Positions 46,725-59,693 of a stretch of 64,000 nucleotides of DNA are shown here, in pieces. The notes below the pieces were generated by a model. It did no database searches. It was given only the letters and a program-made list of their open reading frames with translations, and had not been told where the DNA came from. The stretch is from NCBI RefSeq assembly GCF_001625215.2, contig NC_030386.2:36211296-36275295 (forward strand), written 5' to 3'. The position numbers were made by a program, and so were the translations under genes. Within the stretch, counting starts at the first letter, position 1; each line of letters opens with the position of its first letter. The stretch is from Daucus carota subsp. sativus (lineage: Eukaryota; Streptophyta; Magnoliopsida; Apiales; Apiaceae).

Positions 46725-49700
46725 ATGAAAGCTCTACGACGAAGTCAAACTTCGTCATCGTCGTCTTCGTCTTCGAAATCGTCGGCGTCGTCGTCGCCGT
46801 CGTCGTGGATACATTTGAGATCAGTTTTGTTTGTGGTTACTTCGTCTTCTCCGGCCTCTTCTTGTTCTTCTTCTGATCGGTCAGTTTTGCTTACGTTTTT
46901 TTTTATGTTTGTTTATTTTTTATATTTTTAATTTGGCTCATACTTTGAGACTTTGTAACTGTTTTTTGATGCAGATCTCGATCTAAGTCACTCGAATTTG
47001 TGATTTGTTATTGCAGTTCAATCTCTAATTACTGCCGTTAAATTTTATTTCTAGGTTTTGAAGATGATAGATGTATAATTGACTCTCCGTCATGTCTATT
47101 GAATTTGAGATTAGGATCGTCTTTGATACAAATCTGATTTTTAGTTTTTTGTTGCTTGTTTGGAGCTTTTTGTTGTGCTGAAGAAATAGTAAGACTCGGC
47201 TTTCCGAGCTGTGTGCTGCAATCAGAAAAGTGGTCTTCCGTTTTATGCCCCTTTAAGCATTTTGCTGTCTGTTTTGGGTTAATATTTTCAGTATATATCA
47301 AATTTTGAAGATGTGATGAAGTGGAAGAACTGTTCTTGGTGGAAGTTTGTTTTTGTTTGTGTTTAGACTAGGATCATAGTTATTGCTGTCTAATTTGAGT
47401 GATTAGTTGACAAAACAAATCATGTACAAAGGGAAGATATTATTATGGTCTGAGAACTATATGTTACCCATTGTGTCACATCTCTTGTAAAATAACATTG
47501 ACGAACTTAATACTGTAGTGGAATTTCTTATGCTTTTCGTTTTATGTGACAATACCAGGCTAAAGTCTAAGTACCAGACTAGTTGGAAGGTTCTTTAGTC
47601 ACCTACTTAATTATTATTTTCTTGTGTCTTGTTTAACTTTGTCTAGTATTAAATTACAGGAGTCGTCTTAAATCTCCATGGTCTCGTAGAAAGAGAAAAC
47701 ATGCACTTTCACCTCAGCAATGGAGAAGGTTGTTTACGCCAGATGGGAAACTTCGTGATGGCGGAGTCCGATTTTTGAAAAAAATACGCAGTGGGGTAAT
47801 TTCCTCTCCATATTGATGTCATTGAATCATAATACGGAAAGTTTCTGCGTATATTTTGGCTGATTTTTTATAATTTTGTAACTCAATTTTGTTTCAGGGT
47901 GTTCATCCTAATTTGAGGGCAGAAGTCTGGCCATTTCTTCTAGGAGTGTAAGCATCTTCTATTTGAGCATACTTTATAAAGCTGACCTTAAATTTTAACA
48001 CACAAGTATGCATTCAGTTCTATCTTATCTATCAGGGAGAGATCTCGTTACCAAGACCGTTATTCACCTTCTTAGTCCTCTTCATTTAAGATGCTTGTAA
48101 ATCTTTTTCTATGTGTTTGGGGCACATGTTTGTTCTTTAGTATAAGACTGAACACCGACCGGCTTCTAGGCAGAATCTATGATTTTAGCAAACATAGTCA
48201 TTCCCATTAAAGTCTTCAAATTCTCCATATTTCTCTCTGGTCAGCTGCAAGGCAGGATTATATACTGTTTGCTAGTATAGTAGTATGTAAGTCCAGCTCC
48301 AATGCTTTTACAGTTTACTATATACAATCTCTGGAAATCATTCCGAGGCAACTCCTTTTCGTCTTTTCCTTTCTTGTTTGCTATTGTTTAGTTAGAATGC
48401 TATTACTTTGAACTTTTTTATGCTCTGATAAAGGACCCAGTTTGATGCACTTGCTTTCTGTCTGTCTCTATTGCTTGAATTCGTCTAAGATTATTTTAAA
48501 GCAAATAATCTTAGCTTTTTAGCTAAACAAAGATTTGGAGCATCTGATAAAAAGTTGATGTTAGGATTTACTATCATTGCTGTCAATCTCCATTTGCATG
48601 CGGTGTGTAAATTAACATCGCACTGCAACACTATTGCCTAACCAGTCTGATTGATTTTCCTGTAGTTATGACTTGAATAGTTCCAAAGAGGAAAGAGATA
48701 TTTTACGAACAAAGAGGAGGTATGTTGAGCTGATTTTGTAGTCTTCTGCAAGTTAATATGGGAGACCTTTTAAGCTTTGTGCATTAGCAATACCAATTTT
48801 GTATCTCCAATATGTGGTTGTAGGAAGGAATACGAGAAACTCAGAAGACAGTGTCGCCGACTTCTAAAATCCAATGACAATTTAAATATAAAGGAAACTG
48901 GTAGAACCAGCAACAGCGAAGATGGCGGAACTTTCACCCAAAGCATGGATTCTGCTGATTCTGAAGATGTTGTCAGTGCTAGGGAATCTCTATCCAGTGA
49001 AGATATGAGCCCATCTATTGACTACTCGAATGACTTCAGTAATGCAGCACTTGATAGATATGATGGTTCAAAACGAATCACAGATCCTAATACTTCTGAT
49101 ACAGAGTCATCAGACTCGGACTCGTCTGTAGAAGTAAGCATTAGTTTTTCCTCGACAGCTCTTAAGGAGGAGAATGATCCTGAGATGCTCTCTAGTGAAG
49201 ACTCCTCTTCAAATATGGAAAATCGATCAAACATTAGCATATCAGAAGATTTTGCTACTTGGCAGCGTATTATACGGCTAGATGCAATCCGTGCCAATGA
49301 AGAATGGGTACCATATTCTCCAACTCAGGCTGCAGTTTCAGAGGAAAGGGCAAGACGTTCTGCTGAAGTTGTTGGGCTTAAGGATTACGATCACCTTGAG
49401 CCTTACAAAATCTTTCATGCTGCTCGACTTGTTGCTATTCTAGAAGCTTATGCCCTGTACGACCCTGAAATTGGCTACTGCCAAGGAATGAGTGATCTGC
49501 TTTCACCAATTATTACAGTGATAACAGAGGACCACGAAGCTTTCTGGTGCTTTGTTGGTTTCATGAAGAAGGCTCGGCATAATTTTAGGCTTGATGAGGT
49601 CGGGATTAGAGGGCAATTGAGTAGAGTGTCTAAAATTATTAAATTTAAAGATTCTCATCTGTTTAAACATTTGGAGAAGCTTCAGGCAGAGGATTGCTTT

Positions 49701-50063
49701 TTCGTTTATAGGATGGTGGTGGTTCTCTTCAGGAGGGAATTAACATTCGAACAAACAATTTGCCTCTGGGAAGTAATGTGGGCAGATCAGGCAGCGATTC
49801 GGGCTGGGATCGGGAAGTCTGCATGGAGTAGGATAAGACAGCAAGCCCCACCAACAGAAGATCTGTTGCTTTATGCTGTTGCAGCATCTGTATTGCAGAA
49901 GCGGAAACTTATTATAGAAAAGTACAGTAGCATGGATGAGATAATTAAAGAGTGTAATGGCATGGCAGGACATCTAGATGTATGGAAGCTCCTGGACGAT
50001 GCTCACAACTTGGTGGTCACCCTTCACAACAAGATCGAGAACCCCCTTCCTGGTATAGCTTAA
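46725..50063 (+). CDS. TBC-domain Rab GTPase-activating protein
   Basis: Five exons, 46725-46879, 47660-47795, 47898-47947, 48666-48719 and 48824-50063, encode 544 residues. The N-terminus is serine-rich low-complexity sequence. The TBC fold begins at about residue 85 (RFLKKIRSGGVHPNLRAEVW). After YDLNSSKEERD an acidic serine-rich insert of about 120 residues interrupts it, and it resumes at WQRIIRLDAIRANEEW. Both catalytic fingers are present: Arg in the IRLDAIR motif and Gln in YCQGMSDLLSP. Such proteins speed GTP hydrolysis on Rab GTPases and so control vesicle traffic; the target Rab is not readable from the sequence. A split TBC domain with this insert is the normal plant form. The phase is consistent at every join. 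Cytochrome b5 follows on the other strand. Confidence 0.93.
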
Positions 50064-51654
50064 GTCTGGAGGTTTTCCTTTCGCTAATTTATCTTTGATA
50101 CCTTCACCTGGCCTTGAATTATGAGGTTACCCTTCCAAGTCCTCTCAAACCGATGCTTCAAGCGAGCATATGGGTGTATTTACTGTTATATGATGGTTAT
50201 TTTGACGCTTCCTCACTTCAAGAATAAAAGGGTTAAAGTGTAAGATTTATGGAGAGATTCCACTGCTCTTTTTTCTTTTTCTTTTGGGGAGGGGAGGGAG
50301 TGTCAATATATACCGTCTATCTATCTTCTGAACTAAAAGGATTGGAACAGTGATAAATGATCATACATTTCTAATCAATTCTGTGTCTATTGATGCTCTC
50401 AGTTGCAGATGAAGTCTGTTGGGAATCCAGTATAATTAGTTCAGGCCAGAATCCAGTATAATTAGTTCAGGCCAGTCGTTACCTCCCTTTTTCTCAAGAG
50501 TCAAAATCAGGAAAATGTATGAAGCTTTTATACTATAAATTCCCCTACATGTTTGCAATGATGTATTCACGTTGAATCCCATACTCTCTAATGTCTAACT
50601 ATCCCAAAAATAAATGAATATATTTTATTAAAAAATTCAGCGTTTTATTTTCTTTTGTCAACTTTACAGGTTTCATGTTTATTGTTCTCTCAATTTTAAC
50701 CCTTGTTTATGACCGGAAATTATAGATCAGTCATCAGTTACTGGCTTCTGATTTGAGATGATAAAGTAATGGTCCTTGAAAGTAACATAAAAGTCAGGTC
50801 CGCGAAAAGTATAAAAAACATGCTCGTTTAAGTTATGCAGTTCTTGAGGAGAAAATAGTTTAGATGTGAATGTCACTGAACTAGTCAGCTTTTACCGAGG
50901 GAAAAAACTCGTCTTAACCAGAGTCTATCGATATATGATCATATCAATCTTTCTTTTGATAAGCTATTTATCATTCGCACGGCATAGGTTTCCAGAACAC
51001 CTAGCTGAGCCAAAAGCTTTTAAACTCGAGCTCATTTCAAAATATTATTATATTATCTTAATATCTTTGATTAATGACCTGATTAATCATTCCACCAACC
51101 CGATTGATCAATAAATTCTGCAGTCTCTCAGTAAATACAAACTCTGTACTCTGGTTGCAGCTAAATTATTGCACAATCAATTCAATTATTTCACAAAATC
51201 ATTGCCTAATCAAATTCAATTATTTCACAACTCGCGTTACATACCTAAATTGATACTAGAAAATTTACTTAAAATAAAATGAGCGGCCAGTTAGGCAGTG
51301 ACCCCTTTTTCATGGCAACACAGCCAATATCATTAAGATGCATAATTTTGCATTGGGTCCAACAGCAAAACTGGTGAATATTTAAACACCACACGTATAT
51401 TCAAAGATCAACGGGTCCATTATAAAAAGAAATGTAACTTAAAAAGTTTTAAACTGTAACCCAACTAGCTAGACAGTTTAATAGTTGGTGATGCACCTGG
51501 TTCCGCAAGACTATCCAATACTACAGAACCAATAATGGACTAGAATACTAGATATTCAAATTAGGCAGTCACAATCACATAACTTAAACAAAGGTATAGT
51601 TCCGACTTTGCAAGGGCTTAACATGACCAACCATCAAATTCTTAGGAAGTGCAA
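50064..51654. other. Convergent intergenic region
   Basis: 3' ends of the TBC gene (plus) and the cytochrome b5 gene (minus) face each other here. A 26-base sequence around AATCCAGTATAATTAGTTCA is repeated in tandem at about 50423-50475. No other gene. Confidence 0.5.
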
Positions 51655-53234
51655 CTACTTCTCTTTGGTGTATTGTCGGACTACGAAAGCCAAGCCTAAA
51701 ATGAGAATGGGAACAAGAAACTGCAGAATCTTAATGATGAACTCTGAAGACTTGTCAGGGTTGTAGTTGCTTTGCTTTGGTGCACTGAAAGTACGCTTCT
51801 GAGGCACCGATGCAGCATCTATCTCACCAATGTAATACTTCTCCATCATCTCTCTGGCATTATCACTGTGGCCGACATCTTCAAAATCATCAGTTGCATC
51901 TTTGCCTACAAAAGTTTGAAATTTATTTAAGAGCCCACCTAACAAAAGCTACAAGTGATTTTGTAGATGAATAAGGTGCATCAGTATAACATAACACTAT
52001 ACCAGTTGATGAAAGCAGTACTTCATCACCTCCAGGATGATCATCCATAAAAGGAGTTACATCATATACCTGAAATAGTAAGACTGGGGTTATTAAGCAT
52101 GAAAGATCACAAGGTATTGGAAATTTATTATCATTATGTAATGAAAACAATAATAATGTCACTACTAATAATTAACAATAACATAATTATAATCAGAACT
52201 TGAATTAGCAACTTTTTTCTCAACCAAAATTCACAATGTATTTTAAATATAAAACTCCTACCAAACGTCAACGAGGTCATGTGTTGGCCAGACTCTTTAT
52301 TTGACACTCACACCCCGACACTACGTCATGGGTACAACATTACATTCTGGGCCAAAAAACATGAAGAAATTCTTCAATATATTCTAGACTGATACTTGGA
52401 TTCAAATCCATGTTGGACTTCTGAGTCCAGGTCGCAGAAATGAGGGATGTTCATTCAGACATTAGACAATTACAATGTGTTTATTTACTGACATCAAATC
52501 CAAAAAAATTGTAGCATGACATGATATCTGCATGATCAATACAATGCTGTTTTCAATCCAGAAACTAATATGCAAATTTGTTTCCAATTATTCATATAAC
52601 AAATCTCCTACATCTATTCCAAATTAAAACTTCAGTTATATGATTGGCATATAACCCCTGAGCTAACCTGAGGCTTCAATCACATAGACTCGAGAGGAAC
52701 ACAGAAATTACCAAGATCAACACTTTAAAAAGTCAAAACCATACCACAAGAATTACCAATTATTAACTAGTAATGAAAATCGAAAAGGGGAACTTTACAG
52801 ATTCACAGATATTTCATTCTAGCAGGAATCAGGGTTTTGGGTAAAAAAGAAAACTTTTACAGATCGACACAAGAAAAACTGATAACACGTTTATATCAAT
52901 TATCACCCAGATCACTATGCATCTCATTCTTGGAATGACATATATACATCTAGATTGCCTATGCATATATAACACAATAAATCAAGAAATCAAGAAAACA
53001 ACCCAAGTCAACCAAAGATCATCATATCTCTACACACAAACACATTCAATCAACCAATTAAACCACAAAACTCCAAAAATCCATCTAAAATATCACAAAA
53101 ATTCGAACAAAATTCAAGAAAGAACAAAAGGGCAATAAAGATCTGACCTTCCCAGAAATAATCAACCAGCAATCTTTAGTCTTGTTGTGCTTAGCCACTT
53201 CTTCAAACACATGAATTTTCGGATCTGACCCCAT
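51655..53234 (-). CDS. Cytochrome b5, ER-anchored
   Basis: Three exons, 53234-53148, 52069-52003 and 51905-51655, encode 134 residues, the standard length. The heme domain runs from [18 protein letters not shown] to about residue 80. The two axial heme ligands are His40 in DDHPGGDE and His64 in EDVGHSD. The C-terminal anchor [20 protein letters not shown] is followed by RQYTKEK, as in tail-anchored ER isoforms. It passes electrons from NADH-cytochrome b5 reductase or P450 reductase to desaturases, hydroxylases and P450s. The sequence is very close to what I remember of Arabidopsis CB5-E (At5g53560). The first intron is just over 1 kb. Complete. Confidence 0.96.
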
Positions 53235-54642
53235 ATTTTCCTCCTGCTAAACCTGCACCTAAACAAACACAAAATATTCAACAAACCCTTTTCACAAAAC
53301 CCCATATTTATACACTCACACATAATACTTATCGAAAAATATTACATAAAGCTCATCTTTTTTCGCTTGTTTTTTGGTATATAATATTCAAACGAGATTT
53401 AGATTCATTTTCTATTCTTTATTCTTTAATCACATTTACACACAGATGACAATGATGTGATGGGCTGGGAGCTTACTTTCTCAGGACTGAGCGTGACCAA
53501 CACAATCTCAACAAGCAAATTTATATACAAGTATTTTTGTATCTATACCTCTATACCCTTCAGGTTTTTGAATTTACTGTGGTGTCCAGACGTTTCTTAT
53601 ATTTACCATATGCACCTTCTTGTTAAAACTTTTTTTTTTTTTTTTTTAAAAGAGATATTTGTGTACGTTATAAATTGAAACATCAAATTTTGATATGAGA
53701 AAAATAAATTCATCATAAGTTATGAATCTGAATCACATCTAAATTATAAATATAATATTCGTTAAAAATCTGAACCTGCAATGTTTAAAAAAGATAACAT
53801 ATTCGAAAAATATTGGTGTGGGTTGTAAATCTGAAACATCAAAATTTGATATTAAAAGAATTACGGTAAGTTATGATTTTGAATAATATCTAAGTTATAA
53901 ATTTTTAGTGTACGTTAAAATTCTGGAATCGCAATATTTTAAAAAAGGGAGTATATATTCAAAAAATAACAGTATTTGTTAAAATAACGCGTATGATTTT
54001 CTTTACGGGATTTGGAACAATCTAGAGAAGACTAGAGTGGTTGGTGTGAATTGGAGTACTAGTGATGTAGATTTTGCATCACTATCAGTTACCAACTCTT
54101 GTGGCTGGGCCTGGGCCTGGGCCTGGGATTCATTTTAGCTGCACATTTCTGAGTATGACAATCCACGGTTAGTATATTGATGATTGACACTAAATTCCGT
54201 GCATGTAGTTTTTTTCAATATTTTCAAAAAAACAGTAACTATTCATAATTAATTATTATTCTATATCTCATCAAATATATTAAATTTTTAATTATCCAAT
54301 TAATCTTGACAGGTTTTGTTATAAAATTAGTGTAAATAAGACAATAATCTGGGTGATCGATGAGAAGAGAAAGCAACAAAAACTCCCCAACTACTGCCTA
54401 CCATTGTGCCTACCAAATCACCTAAATGTAGTCTCAACTCTCAACTACCACTTTGCCCCCTTTTAGGTTCTTTCCTTTCTTTCTTTTTTGTTTAATATAA
54501 GTATATAACACATATTTTATAAATATTTAAATATATTTCTCATCAGAAAAAGGGGGAAATCTTGAAAACTTTTCAACTACATAGCTTTGGTGTGCAAATA
54601 CATGTTCCCTTAAAAAATGACATTTGATTAAAGTAAACTTCA
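53235..54642. other. Cytochrome b5 promoter side and spacer
   Basis: The leader of the minus-strand cytochrome b5 gene lies next to 53235. A GGGCCT triplication is at about 54106-54126. The plus-strand frame 53457-53678 is not supported. Confidence 0.4.
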
Positions 54643-57255
54643 CTAAGATTTTGCAGCCAGGAAGTTCATGCAGATTGGAGGATGGACTTTAGCCAATGCA
54701 AGAATAGAGGCAGGAAGAATCCACAAGCCATCTCCACAGATCAAACCTGATGCAATTGCAGAAACCATAAAATTGGCTTTCCTCTTGTTTAGCCTGTCAT
54801 ACAGAAAAACAACCAAACTCCCCATGCACATATCGATAGCAAAGTTAGCCCCGACGAGAAATGGCACAGCTATCACTATTGGAAGTGGCATCCACTTCCC
54901 TACCTTCTCTGGAGATATATCTTTTACAAGATTGGCTAATATGGCAAAGGCAAAAAACCCGTAAGCAAGTTGTAAGCAGTGGTGAGGCAATGCAGAAAAA
55001 CCTTCGACGCCTAAAATTGCCAAGTTTCTGTATATGATAGCGTATGGAGCTTTGTACTCTCCGTCAGGATTTCCAATATCAAAAGCATGGTAAAAGATCA
55101 TGAATGTGACGGGTGCTACCACACAACCTATTGCTGTTCCAATGGCCTGACTTAGCAGCATTGATCGAGGGGAGGTGAGGGTTAGATGCCCTGCCTTTAA
55201 ATCTTGCATTAAATTTGAAGCCATTGAAAGCATAGATTTTACTAGACCGCATGCAACAAGTGCTGCAATCACACCATTGTTTTTCCCAGATGAAGCGGCA
55301 ACTATAAATAGGGCTACTTTTCCGTAATTATAAGCCATGTTTTGGTCAGTCAGCCCAGCTCCATAAGCATTGCAGAAGCTTAGAAAAGGTGCAAGAACGT
55401 AGGTCACGAGAACAAAATACCACTTGAGCTGAGGAAATATTTGAGGGATGAGAATAATTGAGATGACAGAAAAGAGCATGTATCCCATACAGGCTAACCA
55501 TAAGGGAATTCTGTCCCTAAGGAATAATTCATTTTGTTGATGATCATCAAGGGCATATGTATCATCAACTGAAGCTGCATAGAGAATTAGAGACAAAAAA
55601 TCAATCCAACAAATATCAACGAATTGTAGGAACAGTTCAATGATTCTCTCAACTTACATATTCGGTTAGTTTTCTTATTCAAATTGGCATAGATGCTACT
55701 GGCAGTGAAATATAGTGTCTTTGAAAAGTTGTAGATCCCGTCTCCTAGGATGAGAGCAATGGATATGAAAACCTGGAAATTGTAAATAAGTTTAATGATG
55801 CACTAATAAACTTTCCAAACAATGAAAAGAAATTACGGCATATCAGGAAACCTTATATCCATCTAAACTCTTCATGCTGCTTTCTGGTAGTGTTTCGGGA
55901 AACCAGACACCTTTTTGTTCTCCTATGAGCGGCCACATTAGTCCCCAAGAAAGCACAGCTCCAAAGAGCAAAGACAAGTTCACTGTATGAGTACAGATCA
56001 TCCCAGCTCCAATATATGTCAAGCTAAAATCAAAATTGAATCTGCAAGATGCAGTCACTTGCATCAGTGATAAATGAAGAATAAGAAACGTAATAGGGTG
56101 CTATAAGTCTTTAATGTATTGATAAAAAAATGACAAAAGCTCTAGTATTCTATTTACTCACGATTGTTTCCAGGCTCGTAACCCAAATGTAGGGAAGTTT
56201 GCAAATCCACAACCTTTCCCACCAGAATAAAACCACTGAAAGAATCCCCAGAGAAAGCTGACTGAGAAATATTTTACAAATCCATGAATCTGCTTCCTGC
56301 GACAAGATCATGATAAAAGTATGTAATGTATCCAATTTTTATTATTCAGGCAAAGATTACATACTATGATAAAATTTCTTACTTGGCCTTTTTGTCTTTC
56401 TTGGGGGTATGAAACCCATTGATCAGCACTGCTGTTGCTGTACCACTTGGATATGCTAATTTATAGTCTATTACCAGAACCTTTAAAACAACACAAATGA
56501 CCAATTTATATCAATCATAACCAATTCTTCCTTAAAATCATATATATCAGATATAGTTGTAGATGCAAGTACTGACAAGATAATCAAAATCATACCTTTC
56601 GGAGAGGTACCAATGTCAGCAACCCAACAAAATTACTGACGAAGAGGAAACCAATTAACCAACCAATTGCTGGCTCCTTGTAGCTACCAGGTGGATTCCC
56701 CTCCGTATCAACCCCAGCTTGCAGATACGTTTTCTTATTTAGCCCCAAAACATATGAACCAAACCCACCTAAATACCATATCAAATGTATTAGCAATCAA
56801 GTTTTAGGCCATAAAATAACAGATTTACCTTCACCTTTCATCAGCGTTAAATTGTTAAAAATTGCACCGAGTAAATAACAAGAAATATTAACAAAACACA
56901 TTCGCGCAATGTCAGAATTAAACTGATGAGTACCTCCAAAGGCAATGCTATAACACGCAACAGCACAAGTCTGGATAACTGTATTTTCCTGTTTTGTGAA
57001 AGGCCGCGAAACAAATCCAGCCTTATGAAGTAGCATTGTCCAAGAACGGATAAATGCAAAAGCCACAAATGCCGCAGAAACATTAAAGTTTGGAGCAAAA
57101 CCAGTGGTGAGATTGAGCTTCATTACTATCACACTGTAAATGATCCCAATAACTATACTAGCAACTAATCCGCGAATCGTAATGTGACTTGTCCACGGAG
57201 GAATCATCTCTGTTTCCTTGCCCTCTTCTATCTCGAGATCCCGTAAATTTTCCAT
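54643..57255 (-). CDS. Yellow stripe-like (YSL) metal-nicotianamine transporter, YSL3-like
   Basis: Seven exons, 57255-56934, 56768-56596, 56480-56383, 56296-56162, 56041-55852, 55772-55658 and 55574-54643, encode 654 residues with phase kept at every join. This is an oligopeptide transporter (OPT) family protein. It has an acidic N-terminus ([15 protein letters not shown]), then about 14 membrane segments; family landmarks are [81 protein letters not shown] and the end [14 protein letters not shown] proteins move iron, zinc or copper bound to nicotianamine across the plasma membrane during xylem-to-leaf and leaf-to-seed transport. YSL3 is preferred because of gene order and the end motif, but YSL1-3 cannot be fully separated here. 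Confidence 0.93.
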
Positions 57256-57600
57256 TTAAACTAGATTATCTATACATCAGCAAAGAGCAGTGTTTAGAAA
57301 CTCAATACAGAACTACAAGACTACAATGAAATACTACATAACATGCAACATGCACCATGGGGCATCGGCAAAACGCATAAAGACAAGTGATTATATAATT
57401 TATATAATTTTCCAAGTCTTACGATAAACGAACAGAGTCGAGTCGGGAGTTTTTAATCTCTCTCGAATAACAAGTGTAATAATAAAATTTGTGCAGGCAT
57501 TTGTACAGGCCTATCAGAATGAAAAACTTGTCGAACTTCTGAGAACAAAAAGAATTACACAGTAAAAAAGCACACATACCTGTAAGCTTCGCTAAAATTC
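57256..57600 (-). promoter_or_regulatory. Leader of the YSL gene with a probable 5' UTR intron
   Basis: On the gene strand AGCTTACAG-GTATGTGTG (donor at 57579-57578) looks like the end of a noncoding first exon. An acceptor close to 57285 (TGTATAG) would join it shortly before the ATG at 57255. Inferred from splice consensus only. Confidence 0.45.
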
Positions 57601-59693
57601 ACCACAAATTTGCACTAATAGAGTGGTACTTGTACAGGCACGATAAGCTATTACAATTCTTGAAATGAAAGACAGAAGGCAGTGCACTCCACAATGCTTG
57701 TAAAATTGAACAAACTCTATTTGTGAAAGGATTAACTTAGTAAATTATTCCAAATCCGAATTTAAGTCATTTGTACTGCCAATGTAGTACAATATATAGT
57801 GTTGTCGTACAAATATAAACTACCCAACAGAACATAATTAATTATCTTTTCAACAAAATTTATCAACCACGCCTAAATGTGGCGACGTGATATCTGTGAC
57901 TTAACTTTTTGGCTGACTCTTTCTTCTTTCGTATCATTCTAAAGAAATAATTTAATTCAAAGGCCCCGCTTGACTAATTTGGAAAAATATATATGTTTTG
58001 AAGTTTATTTTGACATTGAGAAGTAAAGTTATACTGTAAGAAAAGAAAAAGGATACATTTGAATATTCTTGCATTTTTCTTAGTTAAGTTTATTATCAAT
58101 TTATCTAACTTGACTAAAATGATTAGTTAAAATAATATAAAATATTATTTAAGTAAAATTAGTTGAGTAAGTTTTTGTGCTTTAGTTGGGGCTATTTTCG
58201 AAAACAGTATATTATCATTATAATTGTCATAAATAATATGTTATTTTAATATAACAATACACGATGTAAAATATTGTTGTAATTCGAATAATATGGTCTG
58301 AGAAGGTTGGTTAATTTTTTAGTCTGAAAAAAAAAATATAGCTTGAAAAGCTTGTTTAATTTTTTAGCCTTAAGAAATATGTTTTCCCGAAATTGATAAT
58401 ATTTTTATTTCTTATTTGTGATTATTATAAAAATAATTTTAACTAATAATTTTGTTTGGTTGGAGATACTTGCTGAATAGTGTAAGTATTTCCAATATGC
58501 TAAAATCTTTAACTAAAAGTGAATAAAAAGATATTACAAATAAACATCATAAATAAAAATTAAAAAGAAGATCTTGTAAAATACCTGTTTAGTTGAGGGA
58601 TGCATTTTTTTTTATTAAAATTTGTCCAATACATCTACAATAATATAAAATCCCTACTTGAAAGTATTTTAGATGAAAATTACATATAAAATTTAAAAAA
58701 ACATGTAAACCTTTTAAACTAAAATTATCCCGTTAAGTAAAATTTTAAGGGGCAGTATTCGATTGGAATTTTAAAAAAATTTTATATTTGTCAATTAATA
58801 TTTTTTAAAATTTATTAAAATTTTGAGCTATTCAGTTGAGATTTTAAATTATTCTATAAAACTAGAAGTATTCAATCAAGATTTTACATTATACTTAAAA
58901 ATGTAATGATATTCAATTAAGATTTTAAATTATACTTAAAATCTATTAAAATCTGATGATATTCAGGTGATATTCAAATGCGTATGGGTTAGTTTCAAAA
59001 AAAATGCGTATAGGTTTTTTCTAATCTCATAAGATGATGAGATTTTAAAGTATGGTGTGATCTAAGAAATCTATATCAACTCTCAAATATGAATCAAGCA
59101 CAAAATCAAAATCACATACAATTCATTAAAATCAAAATCGACACCACTTAAGGGGTGTAGTCAATTTGGATGTTATTATATTAATAATAATTTATGAATT
59201 TTATCCAATTTTATACTCCAATATTTCAATATCTTTATGTGTTCCATAGAACTGACCCTATATAAAATAAATTAATTAAAGAAGCTTAAAGGGCATCATC
59301 AATGATCATATCTTTCTGATTTAATTTTTTGAGATTTATAAATTTAATTATATGACTTTTTTTATACGAAAATTGTATTCTAATATAATTTTTTTCAAGA
59401 TTAATAAGCAGATAAAATCATAAAACTGAAAATATTAAATTGTAAGTCTAGAAGGTGGGTCATGGGTTGTCCCGGTGCAGTGCACTAGGAACCGACCTGG
59501 GAGATTTCTTGATCAGAAACCAATCCAAACACTGCCTTCACATAACAAAATCCATGTCCCATGAGGACACACAAGTAATTTACCCCACTTGGATTTCTTG
59601 AACCAAAAAACATAAACCATCTTCATCGTCCTCAGAAACCTGTTCCTGCGAAACCCTTAAAAACACAACCAAATCTTAATAAATCATCCTAAG
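57601..59693. other. Divergent spacer between the YSL and AAA genes
   Basis: Holds both promoters. At 58751-58990 there are words like TATTCGATTGGAATTTTA, TATTCAATCAAGATTTTA and TATTCAATTAAGATTTTA, resembling the MITE at 25350, so a relative is probably present. Other sequence is AT-rich without genes. Confidence 0.45.

Noticed and set aside
49022-49297. Minus-strand frame opposite the TBC gene
   Set aside because: Shadow of the acidic serine-rich insert in TBC exon 5.
54643-57255. Reading the first and last large frames as two separate transporter genes
   Set aside because: Five shorter exons between them restore one continuous OPT/YSL protein in phase.
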